A stretch of DNA of 64,000 nucleotides. Source: Psococerastis gibbosa. Taxonomy: Eukaryota > Arthropoda > Insecta > Psocodea > Psocidae. Below are positions 63,868 through 64,000 of the stretch, one piece after another. Position numbers and translations under genes: made by a program. Below the pieces are notes generated by a model. That model made no database searches, was not told the origin of the DNA, and saw only the letters and a list, made by a program, of their open reading frames with translations. Where the stretch lies: positions 20,485,464 through 20,549,463 of the forward strand of contig OZ020490.1 of assembly GCA_963971405.1 (NCBI GenBank), read 5' to 3'. The stretch's first letter is position 1. Every line of letters begins with the position of its first letter.

Positions 63868-64000
63868 AGATAATTCTTACTTTTACTTTTACATCGCCTT
63901 TGTCCTCAGGGAGGGTCGGCGGCACGGCAGCGGCGTTTCCAAACAACTCTGTTTAGAGCGTCTTCTTTGTTCAGGGTGAGAGTCCTTATGTCTTCTTCGA
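63868..64000 (-). mobile_element. LINE 3' end fragment at window edge
   Basis: The minus strand reads D-I-R-T-L-T-L-N-K-E-D, then V-V-W-K-R-R-C-R-A-A-D-P-P and a stop, followed by an AAAAGTAAAAGTAAG tail. Close relative of the LINE end at 28030-28375; continues beyond the window. Confidence 0.75.

Overview
The window is animal nuclear DNA: AT-rich, with GT-AG introns, no operons, and densely filled with transposable elements. Metazoan protein families (a class XV myosin tail, a Myc-type bHLH-zipper factor) and small four-helix proteins resembling arthropod snakeskin point to an arthropod, perhaps a crustacean. That placement is inference; no species can be named from the sequence.

Layout. 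1-3240 is the 5' part of a Copia retrotransposon on the minus strand, cut by the window edge. About 3.8-4.8 kb holds a dead LINE fragment between 52-bp direct repeats. 6.7-9.3 kb carries the last four exons of a myosin-XV (sisyphus-like) heavy chain on the plus strand. 13.9-34.8 kb holds three paralogous minus-strand genes (C, B, A from left to right), each with three exons and two phase-0 introns, predicted to encode four-helix membrane proteins of 166, 130 and 128 residues. C and B belong to a tandem duplication. C's copy has been swollen by transposon insertions. 35-48 kb is mostly repeats. 48.3-49.9 kb is the terminal exon of a Myc-like bHLH-leucine-zipper protein on the minus strand, with a near-perfect 81-bp internal duplication that doubles its DNA-binding basic region. 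52.3-57.0 kb is a complete Copia element (plus strand, 256-bp identical LTRs, 5-bp target duplication), a close relative of the element at 1-3240 but in inverted orientation. 58.0-61.8 kb is a second Copia family (minus strand, identical 162-bp LTRs, 5-bp target duplication).

The most striking object is in that last element. Between its 5' LTR and pol lies a 39-bp sequence matching the complete 5' half of initiator tRNA-Met, joined directly to the middle of a gag zinc knuckle. Copia elements prime reverse transcription with this tRNA half, so the element looks like a recent insertion that copied its whole primer into DNA and lost most of gag.

The rest is a mixed population of non-autonomous elements: hAT-like MITEs with 8-bp target duplications and long G or C runs, TTAA-flanked long-inverted-repeat MITEs, a foldback family whose arms differ but whose centre is conserved, tRNA-derived SINE-like units, LINE 3' fragments, and two large unclassified dispersed repeat families. 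Long stretches without a named feature are covered by 'other' entries.
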